From: an uncultured bacterium
GTDB taxonomy: Bacteria > Atribacterota > Atribacteria > Atribacterales > Caldatribacteriaceae
DNA length: 45,489 nt
Direction: 5' to 3'
Assembly (NCBI GenBank): GCA_937139415.1
Contig: CAKZPS010000024.1
Span: forward strand, 1-45,489
Positions 8,170-15,869 of the stretch are shown here, piece after piece. A program made the position numbers and the translations under genes. The stretch's first letter is position 1; the number at the start of each line of letters is the position of its first letter. Below the pieces are notes generated by a model. The model ran no database searches, was not told the DNA's origin, and saw only the letters and a list, made by a program, of their open reading frames with translations.

Positions 8170-8334
8170 ATGGAGAGCCAAACCCGAAGAGCTCCCGGAG
8201 TGTGTATTCCCTGGGAAGGGAAAGAGCGAGAACTCCCCCCTTTGACCGGGGACCTGGAGTTAGTGCGGAAAATTTGGGAAGAGATTGACCTTTTCGCCTA
8301 CATTTTCATTTGGCATTGTCTCGTATCGTTTTGA
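8170..8334 (+). CDS. Small ORF, probable truncated third gene of the SDR/URO-D operon
   Basis: ATG 8170 is preceded by a strong ribosome site (AAAAGGAGGGTCACC) 15 bases after the URO-D stop, so a real gene starts here. Only 54 codons are open. The beginning, MESQTRRAPGVCIPWEGKER followed by ELPPLTGDLELVRKIW, looks like ordinary coding sequence; the last 11 or so residues (FIWHCLVSF) look random. Seven bases after the stop a 53-base palindrome begins. I infer that the original gene was cut off by a deletion or insertion ending at the palindrome. The function is not recognised. Confidence 0.5.
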   Translation: MESQTRRAPGVCIPWEGKERELPPLTGDLELVRKIWEEIDLFAYIFIWHCLVSF

Positions 8335-8341
8335 GAGGGTT

Positions 8342-8394
8342 TCTCGAGGTTTCGGCTCAAAGGAGTGTCACTCCTTTGAGCCGAAACCTCGAGA
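8342..8394. repeat. Near-perfect 53-bp palindrome between convergent genes
   Basis: Two 26-base arms (8342-8367 and 8369-8394) are exactly complementary around a single central T at 8368. The right arm touches the stop codon (TAA, 8395-8397 on the minus strand) of the thioredoxin-CcdA gene. It could form a very stable hairpin in transcripts from both sides and may act as a bidirectional terminator. No T-run follows on either strand, however, so it is not a standard intrinsic terminator. I saw no second copy in the window. Confidence 0.85.
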
Positions 8395-10047
8395 TTATGC
8401 CAAAACCCCTCGCAGGAGGAGTAGCGCCAGCACCACAAATAACCCTGCCAAAGCGATCTTGGAGACGAAAACGTTCTTCCGCCCAAAGCTTACCAAGGCT
8501 TTGGATTGACTGCCAAAGAATATCCCCAAGAAAACGATGAGGAGAGGAATGATGAAAAAGGCGTTATAGAAGAGGAGATACCCAAAAGCACGCAGACGAT
8601 ATTCTTCCACTTCTTTGGCAATGTACATAATGGTGGGAAGATACACCTGCCCCGTGCATCCTGCCTCGACAATGGAAATGACAAATCCGCTCAAAATGGC
8701 AGCGAGGAAGAAACTCTTATTGGTGAAACAGCACTTCAGGTACTGGTTGATTTTCACCCGCCATCCCTTGGGAAGACCTAAGGTCATCTCGGTCTCTCTT
8801 CCCTCCCGGCGGTAAAAGAGAGCGTCTTTGAGGCTGAGGGCGGCCAAGAGGAAGAGAATCCCGGCCATAACCCCGTACACCACTCGGGAAACTATCTGAT
8901 ACACGGCGAGGGTCCGCCAAATTTCAAAGATACCCACTCCGAGGAGGAAATAGGTCACAAAGACCGCTGCCGCATAGGTAACGCCGATTTCAAAAATCCG
9001 CCTGCGGGTATTCCCCAAGACGAGGAGGAGGTTCACCATGAACACGATGGTCGCAAAGGCACAAGGATTCAAACCATCTAAGAGCCCCGCACCGATGACT
9101 ACCCAGGGCGTGAATTTCCGAAAGCGCTCGGTGACGATCGCCTTCGCTCCCTTAGGAGAGACGACTACTTTTTTTTTATCCTCTTCGAGTTGGAGGGTTT
9201 TCTCGATGAGTTCCTCGAGCTTCTCGTTTACCGTGGCTTCATCCTCTGCCACGACGTACCCGGCCGGAGAGAAGATTTCCACCGAAGCGGTTTCGGTAAT
9301 TTTCCACTCTTCTTCCAAACGAATTAATTCCTCGTAGTGAGCGGTAATGGTGTAATCGAGGTACACCACCTTGATACGGTCTTTGTAGCGCTCGAAGACG
9401 GAAGGCGTGACCTCGTTTTTCAGCTTGCGGCAGGAAGGGCAACGGGAGGAATAGAAGAAGAGGAGAACCGGCTTCTCGGGCAGAGAAACGATCTCGCTAT
9501 AATTCTGCGGCAAGGTATCGCGTTCTATGAATTGAGTAGCGATGGAGAGAGAGGCAAACTTTTCTCGAAGAAGGGGCATATACGGCGAGGTTCCCACCAC
9601 AAAGAGAAAATCAGGATTCTGATCGCGAATTGCCTGTAGCAAATCTTCCCACGGGATGGACCGACTCTCATCGAGGAAATTGAAGAAGAGAACAGTATGG
9701 TAATTCTCCGTCCAAGTGAAAAAAGGGAGGTAAGGGGGTTCTTCCATCCCGTAGAAATCAGAGACTACCACCTCTCTTTTCCGCTTGTGGAGGAAGGGAG
9801 TATTTTGCTCGACATCGTTTTTCGCAGGGAGGAGAAGGTTTTCCCCTGAACTCAAATACTCTTCCCATTCCTCAAGAGAGAGACTATGTCCTCCCAAATC
9901 GACGCGCAAAAGAACCGCTTCAAAGGTCGGTAAAGCAGTGGGAGAACAGTTCCCGTATACCCCGATTTCTAAAGCAAAAAGAGGGAAACCACCAAAAAAG
10001 AGTATCCCCAACCCGATGAGAACACTGAGCGCGCGGCTTCGTTTCAT
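8395..10047 (-). CDS. Thioredoxin-CcdA fusion, DsbD-like membrane thiol-disulfide protein
   Basis: A 550-residue membrane protein combining an exported thioredoxin-like domain with a CcdA-type membrane core, as in DsbD/ScsB but with the domains in the opposite order. Signal or anchor: residues 1-25, KRSRALSVLIGLGILFFGG. A thioredoxin domain contains FFYSSRCPSCRKLK, with CxxC at about 202-205. The membrane part starts at about 320 with LDGLNPCAFATIVFMVNLL and later has VEAGCTGQVYLPTIMY. NPCAF and GCTGQ are the paired cysteine motifs that carry electrons across the membrane in CcdA proteins. There are about six membrane helices. The start at 10047 is chosen because AAGGAGGAAAC precedes it; the frame is open from 10083. 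Likely role: moving reducing power to extracytoplasmic thiols. Confidence 0.88.
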   Translation of the reverse strand: MKRSRALSVLIGLGILFFGGFPLFALEIGVYGNCSPTALPTFEAVLLRVDLGGHSLSLEEWEEYLSSGENLLLPAKNDVEQNTPFLHKRKREVVVSDFYGMEEPPYLPFFTWTENYHTVLFFNFLDESRSIPWEDLLQAIRDQNPDFLFVVGTSPYMPLLREKFASLSIATQFIERDTLPQNYSEIVSLPEKPVLLFFYSSRCPSCRKLKNEVTPSVFERYKDRIKVVYLDYTITAHYEELIRLEEEWKITETASVEIFSPAGYVVAEDEATVNEKLEELIEKTLQLEEDKKKVVVSPKGAKAIVTERFRKFTPWVVIGAGLLDGLNPCAFATIVFMVNLLLVLGNTRRRIFEIGVTYAAAVFVTYFLLGVGIFEIWRTLAVYQIVSRVVYGVMAGILFLLAALSLKDALFYRREGRETEMTLGLPKGWRVKINQYLKCCFTNKSFFLAAILSGFVISIVEAGCTGQVYLPTIMYIAKEVEEYRLRAFGYLLFYNAFFIIPLLIVFLGIFFGSQSKALVSFGRKNVFVSKIALAGLFVVLALLLLRGVLA

Positions 10048-10144
10048 GAGTTTCCTCCTTTCCTGGTATATGATATTATACAAAAGAGGAGGAGAGAAAA
10101 GAATACGAAACCTCCTTCATAGAGGAGAAAAGGAAGGGAGCAAC

Positions 10145-11071
10145 ATGGCGGACGTTTTAGTCACCGGAGGAGCGGGGTTCATCGGCTCGTGGGTGGTGGA
10201 CCGGTATGTGAAGGAAGGATTGAGCGTGGCAGTGGTCGATAACCTTTCCACCGGGAGCCCCGAAAACCTCAACCCCCAGGCAAAGTTCTACGAGGTAGAT
10301 ATTACCTCCTTCCGGGATTTAGAAGCGGTGTTTGCCCAAGAAAAACCGCACTACGTCAACCATCATGCCGCTCAGATCAATCTCCGTCGCTCGGTGGAGG
10401 ACCCTATTTTTGATGCCTCGGTGAACATCTTGGGAACCTTGCATCTCCTCGAACTGAGTGTTCGTTTCGGAGTGAAACGGTTCATTTTCGCTTCTACCGG
10501 AGGAGCGATCTACGGAGAGCCGGAAAAACTCCCCGTTGACGAAACCGCGGTCCCCGCGCCCCTCTCTCCATATGGGGTGGCGAAATACGCCGTGGAGACG
10601 TATCTTGCCTACTACGAAAAGGTGTGGAGTCTTGAGTACGTGGCCCTCCGCTACGGGAATGTCTACGGTCCGCGACAAAATCCCGAGGGAGAGGCGGGAG
10701 TAATCGCCATTTTCTCTTCTCGTCTCCTGCAAGGAAAGCCGTGCATCATCTTCGGTGACGGAAAGAAAACCCGCGACTACGTCTACGTGGAAGATATCGC
10801 CCAGGCGAATTTCCTTGCCCTCTCTTCCCCCGGGGGGGTGTACAATCTGGGAACCGGTCAAGAGACCAGTGTCTTAGAGCTCATTGAGCTCTTACAGAAA
10901 ATTGCCCAACAGGAAGCGCGCTTTGTCTTCGGTGAAGAGCGGAAAGGGGAAGTGAACCGTATCGCCCTCTCTTTCGCCAAAGCTCGCTCTACCCTTCCTT
11001 GGTCGCCAAAGGTGTCCCTGGAAGAAGGCATGAGCAAAACCATGGAATGGTTCAAAAATCGCCTCCTTTAG
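10145..11071 (+). CDS. NAD-dependent sugar-nucleotide epimerase/dehydratase (GalE-like)
   Basis: Extended SDR enzyme of 308 residues, close to UDP-glucose 4-epimerases. The NAD motif VTGGAGFIGSWVVD is at residues 5-18. NHHAAQINLRRSVEDP and FIFASTGGAIYG contain the substrate-binding and catalytic Ser/Thr region. SPYGVAKYAVE gives the catalytic YxxxK. LRYGNVYGPRQNPEGEAGV is the typical sugar-nucleotide-binding stretch, and FGDGKKTRDYVYVEDIA is conserved. The start at 10145 follows AAAGGAAGGGAG; the frame is open upstream to 9785 only as the shadow of the neighbour. It is transcribed divergently from the thioredoxin-CcdA gene, and its last 20 bases overlap the end of cblS on the other strand. 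The exact nucleotide sugar is not determined. Confidence 0.92.
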   Translation: MADVLVTGGAGFIGSWVVDRYVKEGLSVAVVDNLSTGSPENLNPQAKFYEVDITSFRDLEAVFAQEKPHYVNHHAAQINLRRSVEDPIFDASVNILGTLHLLELSVRFGVKRFIFASTGGAIYGEPEKLPVDETAVPAPLSPYGVAKYAVETYLAYYEKVWSLEYVALRYGNVYGPRQNPEGEAGVIAIFSSRLLQGKPCIIFGDGKKTRDYVYVEDIAQANFLALSSPGGVYNLGTGQETSVLELIELLQKIAQQEARFVFGEERKGEVNRIALSFAKARSTLPWSPKVSLEEGMSKTMEWFKNRLL

Positions 11072-11771
11072 CCGGAAAAAGCTCCCCTACTTTCCACACC
11101 GGTTTAGGAAGAGGAGGGAGTTTACCTCCGCAGGGAAAGAGGAATACCGTTGCCGGACCGCAACTTGCAAAGAGCGAAAAAGGGTGCGAAGGCAAGAGAA
11201 CGAGTTTGGCACAGAGCTCACAAGCTAAGGTCAGAGCTTCACAGAAAATACCCCGTGAGCCAACCGGAAGCACTACCGGCGAGAGAGCATCGCGCACGAA
11301 GAGGAGGTCCGGTAAGGTGGCAATACTCTCTTCGTTCTCGATCACCATTTCCCCACAAGAAGGTACTCCCAAGGCATAGAGGGTGGAGGGAAGAGGTGGA
11401 GGAGGGGGAGTGGGTTTCTTTTTTCCTATTACAGTGATCCCCAAGGCGGTTTGAGTGGTAGGAATATTCTTTTCACTCGACACAAGGAAAGGAAGTTCCT
11501 CCTTTCCGATGGTACGAAGCTCCCGGCGAATGGCTTCTTCGGCCTCCAAGAGGAAAGGGTAAGGTTCAACACTGAGGGTAAGAATGAGTAAAAGTGGGTC
11601 TGCGCCGCAACTCAACACCTCCGCCAATGCGACCCGTGCGGTAAATTGCGCACTCACCCCGAGGGGGACACGGACGCGGTCCCCCTCTTTGGGACCAATC
11701 GCCCCGAGCGAATCACAAGCCACCACAAGATCGCCGGGAAAAGCATGAGAAAGAATGAACACATCTCTCAT
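11052..11771 (-). CDS. cblS: CblS-like alpha-ribazole kinase (AIR-synthase/ThiL-like)
   Basis: A 239-residue protein with an AIR-synthase/ThiL-type ATP-binding fold: DLVVACDSLGAIGPKEGDRV (about residues 14-33), ARVALAEVLSCGADPLLLIL and TTQTALGITVIG. In Firmicutes, cblT-cblS pairs under B12 riboswitches take up alpha-ribazole, the nucleoside of the lower cobalamin ligand, and phosphorylate it. I assign the name from fold plus this gene context. ATG 11771 overlaps the cblT stop as ATGA, showing translational coupling. A proline run (KKKPTPPPPPLPS) occurs in the middle. The gene ends inside the 3' end of the epimerase on the opposite strand. Other small-molecule kinases of this fold remain possible. 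Confidence 0.72.
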   Translation of the reverse strand: MRDVFILSHAFPGDLVVACDSLGAIGPKEGDRVRVPLGVSAQFTARVALAEVLSCGADPLLLILTLSVEPYPFLLEAEEAIRRELRTIGKEELPFLVSSEKNIPTTQTALGITVIGKKKPTPPPPPLPSTLYALGVPSCGEMVIENEESIATLPDLLFVRDALSPVVLPVGSRGIFCEALTLACELCAKLVLLPSHPFSLFASCGPATVFLFPCGGKLPPLPKPVWKVGELFPAKGGDF

Positions 11772-12250
11772 CTCTTCAAGAGCACCCGGTGCACCAAAGA
11801 AGCGATCACCAAGTTCGCCGCCGAGGTTACAAGGAGAGAAACCACTATCCCGGTGAAAAACCCCCATCCGAAAAAGGGAACTAAGCTCAAAGGAGCAATA
11901 ACTCCGTTGAGTGCGGTGGTCACTCCTATTGCCAAAGGATATCCCCATCGCAAGAAAAGGAAACGGAAAGCCAGGGCAATGAGCGCCATCTCACCGGCAA
12001 TCACGAGGTGGAAGAGCACCCCCAAGGGGAAACCGACGTTGAGGGAGGTGAGCATGTGACCTAAGAAGGCGATGAGCGCCCCTTCTTGGTATCCCAGGCT
12101 CAGTGCGCCCACAAAACCGGGGAGAGAATCCAAGGCTACCGTTCCGGTAGGGCTGGGAATTTTGATGTACGACCCAACTACCGACAGAGCCACTAAAGAA
12201 GAAACCAAAGTGAGTTTAAAGAGAGGAAGAGAAAGAGTTTTTTGATTCAC
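11768..12250 (-). CDS. cblT: CblT-like ECF transporter substrate-binding (S) component
   Basis: Membrane S-component of 160 residues with five to six hydrophobic helices and the family-typical opening LTLVSSLVALSVVGSYIKIP, then GTVALDSLPGFVGALSLG and GHMLTSLNVGFPLGVLFHL. ECF S-components bind a vitamin or precursor and use a shared energising module, which is not in this window. The B12 riboswitch and terminator directly upstream, and the coupled cblS downstream, point to alpha-ribazole or another cobalamin precursor. GTG 12250 is chosen because AAAGGAGG lies 9 bases before it; the longer open frame runs backwards through the riboswitch and is not coding. Confidence 0.82.
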   Translation of the reverse strand: MNQKTLSLPLFKLTLVSSLVALSVVGSYIKIPSPTGTVALDSLPGFVGALSLGYQEGALIAFLGHMLTSLNVGFPLGVLFHLVIAGEMALIALAFRFLFLRWGYPLAIGVTTALNGVIAPLSLVPFFGWGFFTGIVVSLLVTSAANLVIASLVHRVLLKR

Positions 12251-12270
12251 CGCAAAAAACCTCCTTTCAA

Positions 12271-12307
12271 AATAAAAAGTCCTCAAAACATACGCTTTGA
12301 GGACTTT
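12271..12307 (-). terminator. Riboswitch-controlled intrinsic terminator before cblT
   Basis: On the minus strand two 12-base complementary arms (12296-12307 and 12276-12287) flank an 8-base loop, followed by a T-rich stretch ending at 12271. It lies between the B12 aptamer and the cblT ribosome site, so it is the likely expression platform: cobalamin binding would favour termination. Confidence 0.85.
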
Positions 12308-12322
12308 ACCATCATCCTCCAA

Positions 12323-12488
12323 GCTCTCTCTGTGGCAGGTCTTCTGGCTCGGGTTCATCGTTTGTGGAACCTTCCCGGCTTCCGCCAGTGGTTGACCCAC
12401 TCTCCCCCTCACAGCGGCGGGTCCGCGCCGGATTTGCACCGGACTTCCCTATTCTCTCCCAAGGAGCACCACAGAGAAAGAGAGGCTC
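12323..12488 (-). promoter_or_regulatory. Cobalamin (B12) riboswitch aptamer
   Basis: Read on the minus strand, the segment has the conserved B12-box features in order: GGGAAGTCCGGTGCAAATCC, CGGACCCGCCGCTGTGA, and near the 3' end GCCAGAAGACCTGCC. The 5' CTCTCT...CTGTGG and 3' CCACAGAGAGAG pair to form P1. The aptamer lies directly upstream of a terminator hairpin and the cblT-cblS pair. Ends are approximate. Confidence 0.93.
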
Positions 12489-12505
12489 TTCATCTTTTGG
12501 GGAAT

Positions 12506-12534
12506 ACTATACCAAAGCCTCCTCAAAAAAACAA
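12506..12534 (-). promoter_or_regulatory. Promoter of the riboswitch-cblTS transcript
   Basis: On the minus strand TTGTTT (12529-12534) and TATAGT (12506-12511) are spaced by 17 bases. Transcription would start about 12498, just before the aptamer. Confidence 0.65.
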
Positions 12535-12903
12535 CTCTCCTCCTCAAGAAAGTCTTTTCCCCTCTCTCTCCCTCAAATGAAGTCCACAAAAAGCCCCCAA
12601 GGAGAGTTCTTCTTTTTCTCTCTCGGCCTACTGAGAATTTGCCCGATTTCGCTTCCTCAGGTCAATTTGTAACGTTGGCGGATTTCTCTCGCCACTCTAT
12701 AATTTCTCAAAACACACTCTCTGTTCCACGATCGGCACCACCTCGGAGACTTCTTGAGAAGGCGGTCCCCTTCAGAAGACATTGTTTCTCGTCCTTTGCT
12801 CTTCTCTCCTGTCCACACTTTGGAGAGAGACGTCCTTCACTGTGACAAGAAGCCGAAGAGGAAAACACCGTAGAGTGCAAAAGTCCCTGGGGAAGGAAAG
12901 AAA
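12535..12903. other. Intergenic stretch without a recognisable gene
   Basis: About 370 bases between the cblTS promoter and the decayed importer. I see no coding sequence or RNA gene. On the plus strand TTGGCG (12675-12680) and TATAAT (12698-12703), 17 apart, may be a leftover promoter of the decayed importer operon. Confidence 0.5.
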
Positions 12904-13757
12904 ATGACGAGTACTAGGTTTTTCGTGGTGGCTGTGATGGATTTTCTCCCCCTTTCACTACCTCTCCTTCCTCCTATCCCTCTATCCTCGCCGGGATGTA
13001 CCATCACGGTGCGGGTGGGTGAACGCATCCAGGGTACTATTGACGGCGCTCCGGTGGGTGCACCCTCTGCCTCACCGAGGGAGAGTGGACCGATTACCGG
13101 GCCGAGCCCTAAAGACGCGCTCGTTGCTCCGTTGAAGAGAATCCACGATAGCGCATCGAGATCGTCACCGTAGACACTTACATCGGCGATGGTGATTACT
13201 TAAAAACCCAGTGAATACTCTTTCCCTCCCACTCTTATCGGCACGGATAATTTCCAAGGCGGTGTGGAAGTAGCACACCGTTGAGCAGAAATGATTGGAA
13301 AGAAAGGAAAGGTATTTGTTTCCACCACTAACCCCGATGCATCGAGCGTGGTAGAGAGAGTAGAGGGATTCAAGAAGGGGATATCGGAATATCCTGACAT
13401 CGAAATCGTAGGAATAGAGTACAATTTAGACATCCATGAGAAACCCAACAACAAACCGCTCTGCCTTACAAGCCCCATCCTGACATTGTGGGCATTTTTG
13501 GTACCAACCTCTACAGTGCGCAGGGTGCGTATCAAGCAGTGGTGAACGCCGAGATCACCGGAGCGGTGAAAATTGCTTCCTGGGATGCTACCGAAGACCT
13601 CATCAAAGCCTTACGAGAGGGGAAGGTAGATCTCGTTTTGGCGCAAAAACCCCATGAAATCGGAACCTTAGCCGTGGAAGCTGCCTATCAACACTTCGTG
13701 GAAGGGAATCATGTTGAGAGGGGGAATTCCCCCTCTCCTCACCGCATGAACACTCCA
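12904..13757 (+). pseudogene. Decayed periplasmic sugar-binding protein (RbsB-like)
   Basis: Pieces of one ABC binding protein are spread over several frames. ATG 12904 after AAGGAAAG opens a possible signal peptide. DALVAPLKRIHDS then shifts frame (near 13153) to IEIVTVDTYIGDGDYLK, followed by a stop. GTDNFQGGVEVAHR is followed by TGA (near 13282), then EMIGKKGKVFVSTTNPDASS and VVERVEGFKKGISEYPDIEI. After a shift near 13440-13490 come GIFGTNLYSAQGAYQAVVNA and AVKIASWDATEDLIKALREG. These are typical of type-I periplasmic sugar-binding proteins. At least three frameshifts and two stops rule out a functional product. It is followed at once by equally damaged permease and ATPase genes. Confidence 0.85.
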
Positions 13758-14827
13758 TGAGAGATATACGTCCGAGCCCAGGACAAAGAATTTTTATCCA
13801 AGTCGGCCGCAATTGGGTCACCCTTTTCCTCTTCGCTTTGGTAGTGTTATTCAGTTTCACCGGTAAAGGATTTTTCTTCCCTAAAACGCTCAATAATATC
13901 CTCCTCACTTCTTCTTCCGCGCTCCTCTTTGCTGCCGGAGAAATATTTGTGATCATCACCGGGGGATCGACCTCTCGGTGGGGTTTGTGCGGGGACTCGT
14001 CTCGGTGATTTCGGCAATTATCATGCGCGATTTATACGCACAAGGGTATGCCCCCTCTTTGTGCATCTTCTTGGGCATTGTGGTGGGACTCCTTCTCAGG
14101 CTCCTTCCCGGATGGATCAACGGGGTACTGGTCGCCAAATTTCGTGTCCCTCCCTTCATTGCCACCTTAGGAATGTACGGGCGCCAATGGATTTGCCCTT
14201 TGTTTCTCCAAGAGTTTTTCCCATTACCTTTTTACCTCCTGAGGTAGGACAAATCGGTAACGGCTTTTTCCTCTACTATTTTCCTGGGAAAGGACTGAGT
14301 TTCTTCACTTGACACCGGACATCGCCGAGGTGGAAATGCGCTATCTCCTTGGCATTTTTCCTTTCTCCATCGCCATCGTGGCCATCCTCCTCATCTTCCA
14401 TTTCCTCCTCTCCCGTACCCAGTTCGGACAACACATCCATGCTCTCGGAGGAAATATCGATGCTGCCCGCCGGGCAGGGGTTCCCGGAGATCGGGGCCTT
14501 ATCCGCGTGTACATGATTTCCTCTTTCTTTGCCGCCCTCTCGGGGATTATGTACACCCTCCGTTTCGTCACCGGCAGAGCCGATGCCGGTTCGGCACGGA
14601 TGCTCGATTCGGTGGTGGCGGTAGTGATCGGGGAGCCAGTCTCCATGGAGGTACAGGGAGCATCATCGATCCCATCATCGGAACCCTGGTTATTGGGGTC
14701 TTGGAAACCGGGATGGTCAACTCGGAACTGCCGACTCATAACAAATAGGTGTACGTGGGGATTATTTTTGATTCTCGCGGTATTGATCAACCAGTTCTTC
14801 CCGGAATTGGCGAAAAAGGGAGAATAG
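13757..14827 (+). pseudogene. Decayed ribose-type ABC permease
   Basis: ATG 13757 starts a RbsC-like permease: NWVTLFLFALVVLFSFTGKG, FPKTLNNILLTSSSALLFAAG, IFVIITGG. Near 13970, in a run of five G, the frame is lost; the family motif GGIDLSVG resumes in another frame as LSVGFVRGLVSVISAIIM. Later blocks (INGVLVAKFRVPPFIATLGM; HIHALGGNIDAARRAGVPG; MISSFFAALSGIMYTLRF) are in order but separated by shifts near 14190 and 14240, a stop near 14310, and further shifts near 14630-14730. The overall order and length (about 355 codons) match a complete permease. It is non-functional as written. Confidence 0.88.
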
Positions 14828-14830
14828 AGG

Positions 14831-15606
14831 ATGAACGATCGTAAACCACTCTTAGAAGTACGCGATATCGTGAAGCGGTTCGGGGGTTTAGTAGCTCTCA
14901 ACCGAGTGAGTATGGAGGTCTACCCCGGCGAAGTGGTGGGGCTCTTGGGAGATAACGGTGCAGGAAAATCAACCTTGATCAAAATCGTCTCCGGTGTGTA
15001 TCGCGCCGAGGAAAGGGAATTTTTTCGAGGGGAAGGAAGTGAAAATCAACAGCCCCATGGAGGCGCTCAAGTTGGGCATTGAAACCATTTACCAAGACCT
15101 GGCCTTGGCCGAAAACCTCAACGTGTACGCAAATATTTTCTTAGGACGAGAAAAACTGAGGAAAGCCTTGGCCTCATTCCGGTCTTAGACCACGACTATA
15201 TGCTGGAAGAATCGAAAAAGGTCCTCAACCGCTTAGGTATTGAAATCCCTTCCTTACGCAACAAAATCAAAAATTTCTCCGGAGGACAGAGGCAATCGGT
15301 GGCCATTTCTCGTTCCATCTACTGGAATGCCAAACTCCCCATCACGGACGAACCGACCGCCGCCTTAGGAGTGGCCGATCAGCGGAAAGTCCTTAATCTG
15401 GTTCGCACCTTGAGTGAACAGGGAGTCTATTATTATCATCAGCCACGAGCTCACGATGTGTTCCAAGTGGCCCACCGTTTGATGGTCTTGCGGTGGGGAG
15501 AAAAGGTAGGGGAACACTTGACCCACGAGACCAATCCCAATGAAATCGTGAGCCTCATGGTGGGTGCGGAACTGGTCCAAGGGGTGAGTCGCGAAAAGGA
15601 AGAAAA
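14831..15606 (+). pseudogene. Decayed ribose-type ABC transporter ATPase
   Basis: Begins [20 protein letters not shown] with Walker [10 protein letters not shown] at about residue 37. A frameshift near 15010 continues as [20 protein letters not shown] and [15 protein letters not shown] second near 15180 leads to [20 protein letters not shown], the signature FSGGQRQSVAISR and a Walker-B-like PITDEPTAALG. The stretch meant to read ISHELHDVF is also broken near 15440. The size, about 250 codons, is that of single-cassette ATPases of the intact paralogue at 41349-42104, not the double-cassette RbsA. The right end is approximate and lies just before a terminator hairpin. Confidence 0.87.
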
Positions 15607-15630
15607 CCTGGGCCGAGTGGCCCAGGTTTT
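15607..15630. terminator. Bidirectional intrinsic terminator
   Basis: An 8-base perfect stem (15607-15614 with 15619-15626) and a GAGT loop, flanked by A-rich sequence on the left and TTTT on the right, so it can work in both directions. It ends the decayed importer on the plus strand and the rubredoxin gene on the minus strand, whose stop codon overlaps it at 15630. Confidence 0.8.
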
Positions 15631-15788
15631 CACTCTTTCTCGAATTGGTCTTTTCCTGCTCCGCACACTGGACAGATCCAGTCGGGAGGCAGGGCTTCGA
15701 AAGGAGTACCCGGTTCTATCCCGGCGTCGGGGTCACCCTTTGCCGGGTCGTACACATACCCACAGACAAGACACACGTATCGGTCCAC
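15630..15788 (-). CDS. Rubredoxin
   Basis: A 52-residue cytosolic one-iron electron carrier. The two metal knuckles are [15 protein letters not shown] (Cys6, Cys9) and [14 protein letters not shown] (Cys39, Cys42), with the conserved [15 protein letters not shown] between them. The start is GTG 15788 with AGGAGGG 5 bases upstream. It stands between two hairpin terminators and follows the por operon on the same strand. Rubredoxins in anaerobes feed electrons to oxygen and peroxide detoxification enzymes or to other ferredoxin-linked reactions; the partner is not in the window. The gene is intact, in contrast to the ruined importer opposite it. Confidence 0.95.
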   Translation of the reverse strand: MDRYVCLVCGYVYDPAKGDPDAGIEPGTPFEALPPDWICPVCGAGKDQFEKE

Positions 15789-15829
15789 ACTATCCCTCCT
15801 TCTCGCAAAATTTCTCTAAAATACAAAAA

Positions 15830-15859
15830 CCCAGGGGAGGACTGAAATCCTCCCCTGGG
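15830..15859 (-). terminator. Intrinsic terminator of the por operon
   Basis: Two 12-base arms (15830-15841 and 15848-15859) are perfectly complementary around a 6-base loop. On the minus strand the hairpin is followed by TTTTTG, and it lies 11 bases after the porB stop. Confidence 0.88.
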
Positions 15860-15869
15860 AAAAACTACT

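Noticed and set aside
9785-10144. Upstream extension of the epimerase frame
   Set aside because: It covers the opposite-strand thioredoxin-CcdA gene; the epimerase fold and ribosome site begin at 10145.
12251-12439. Upstream extension of the cblT frame
   Set aside because: This sequence is the B12 riboswitch and terminator, so it is not translated.
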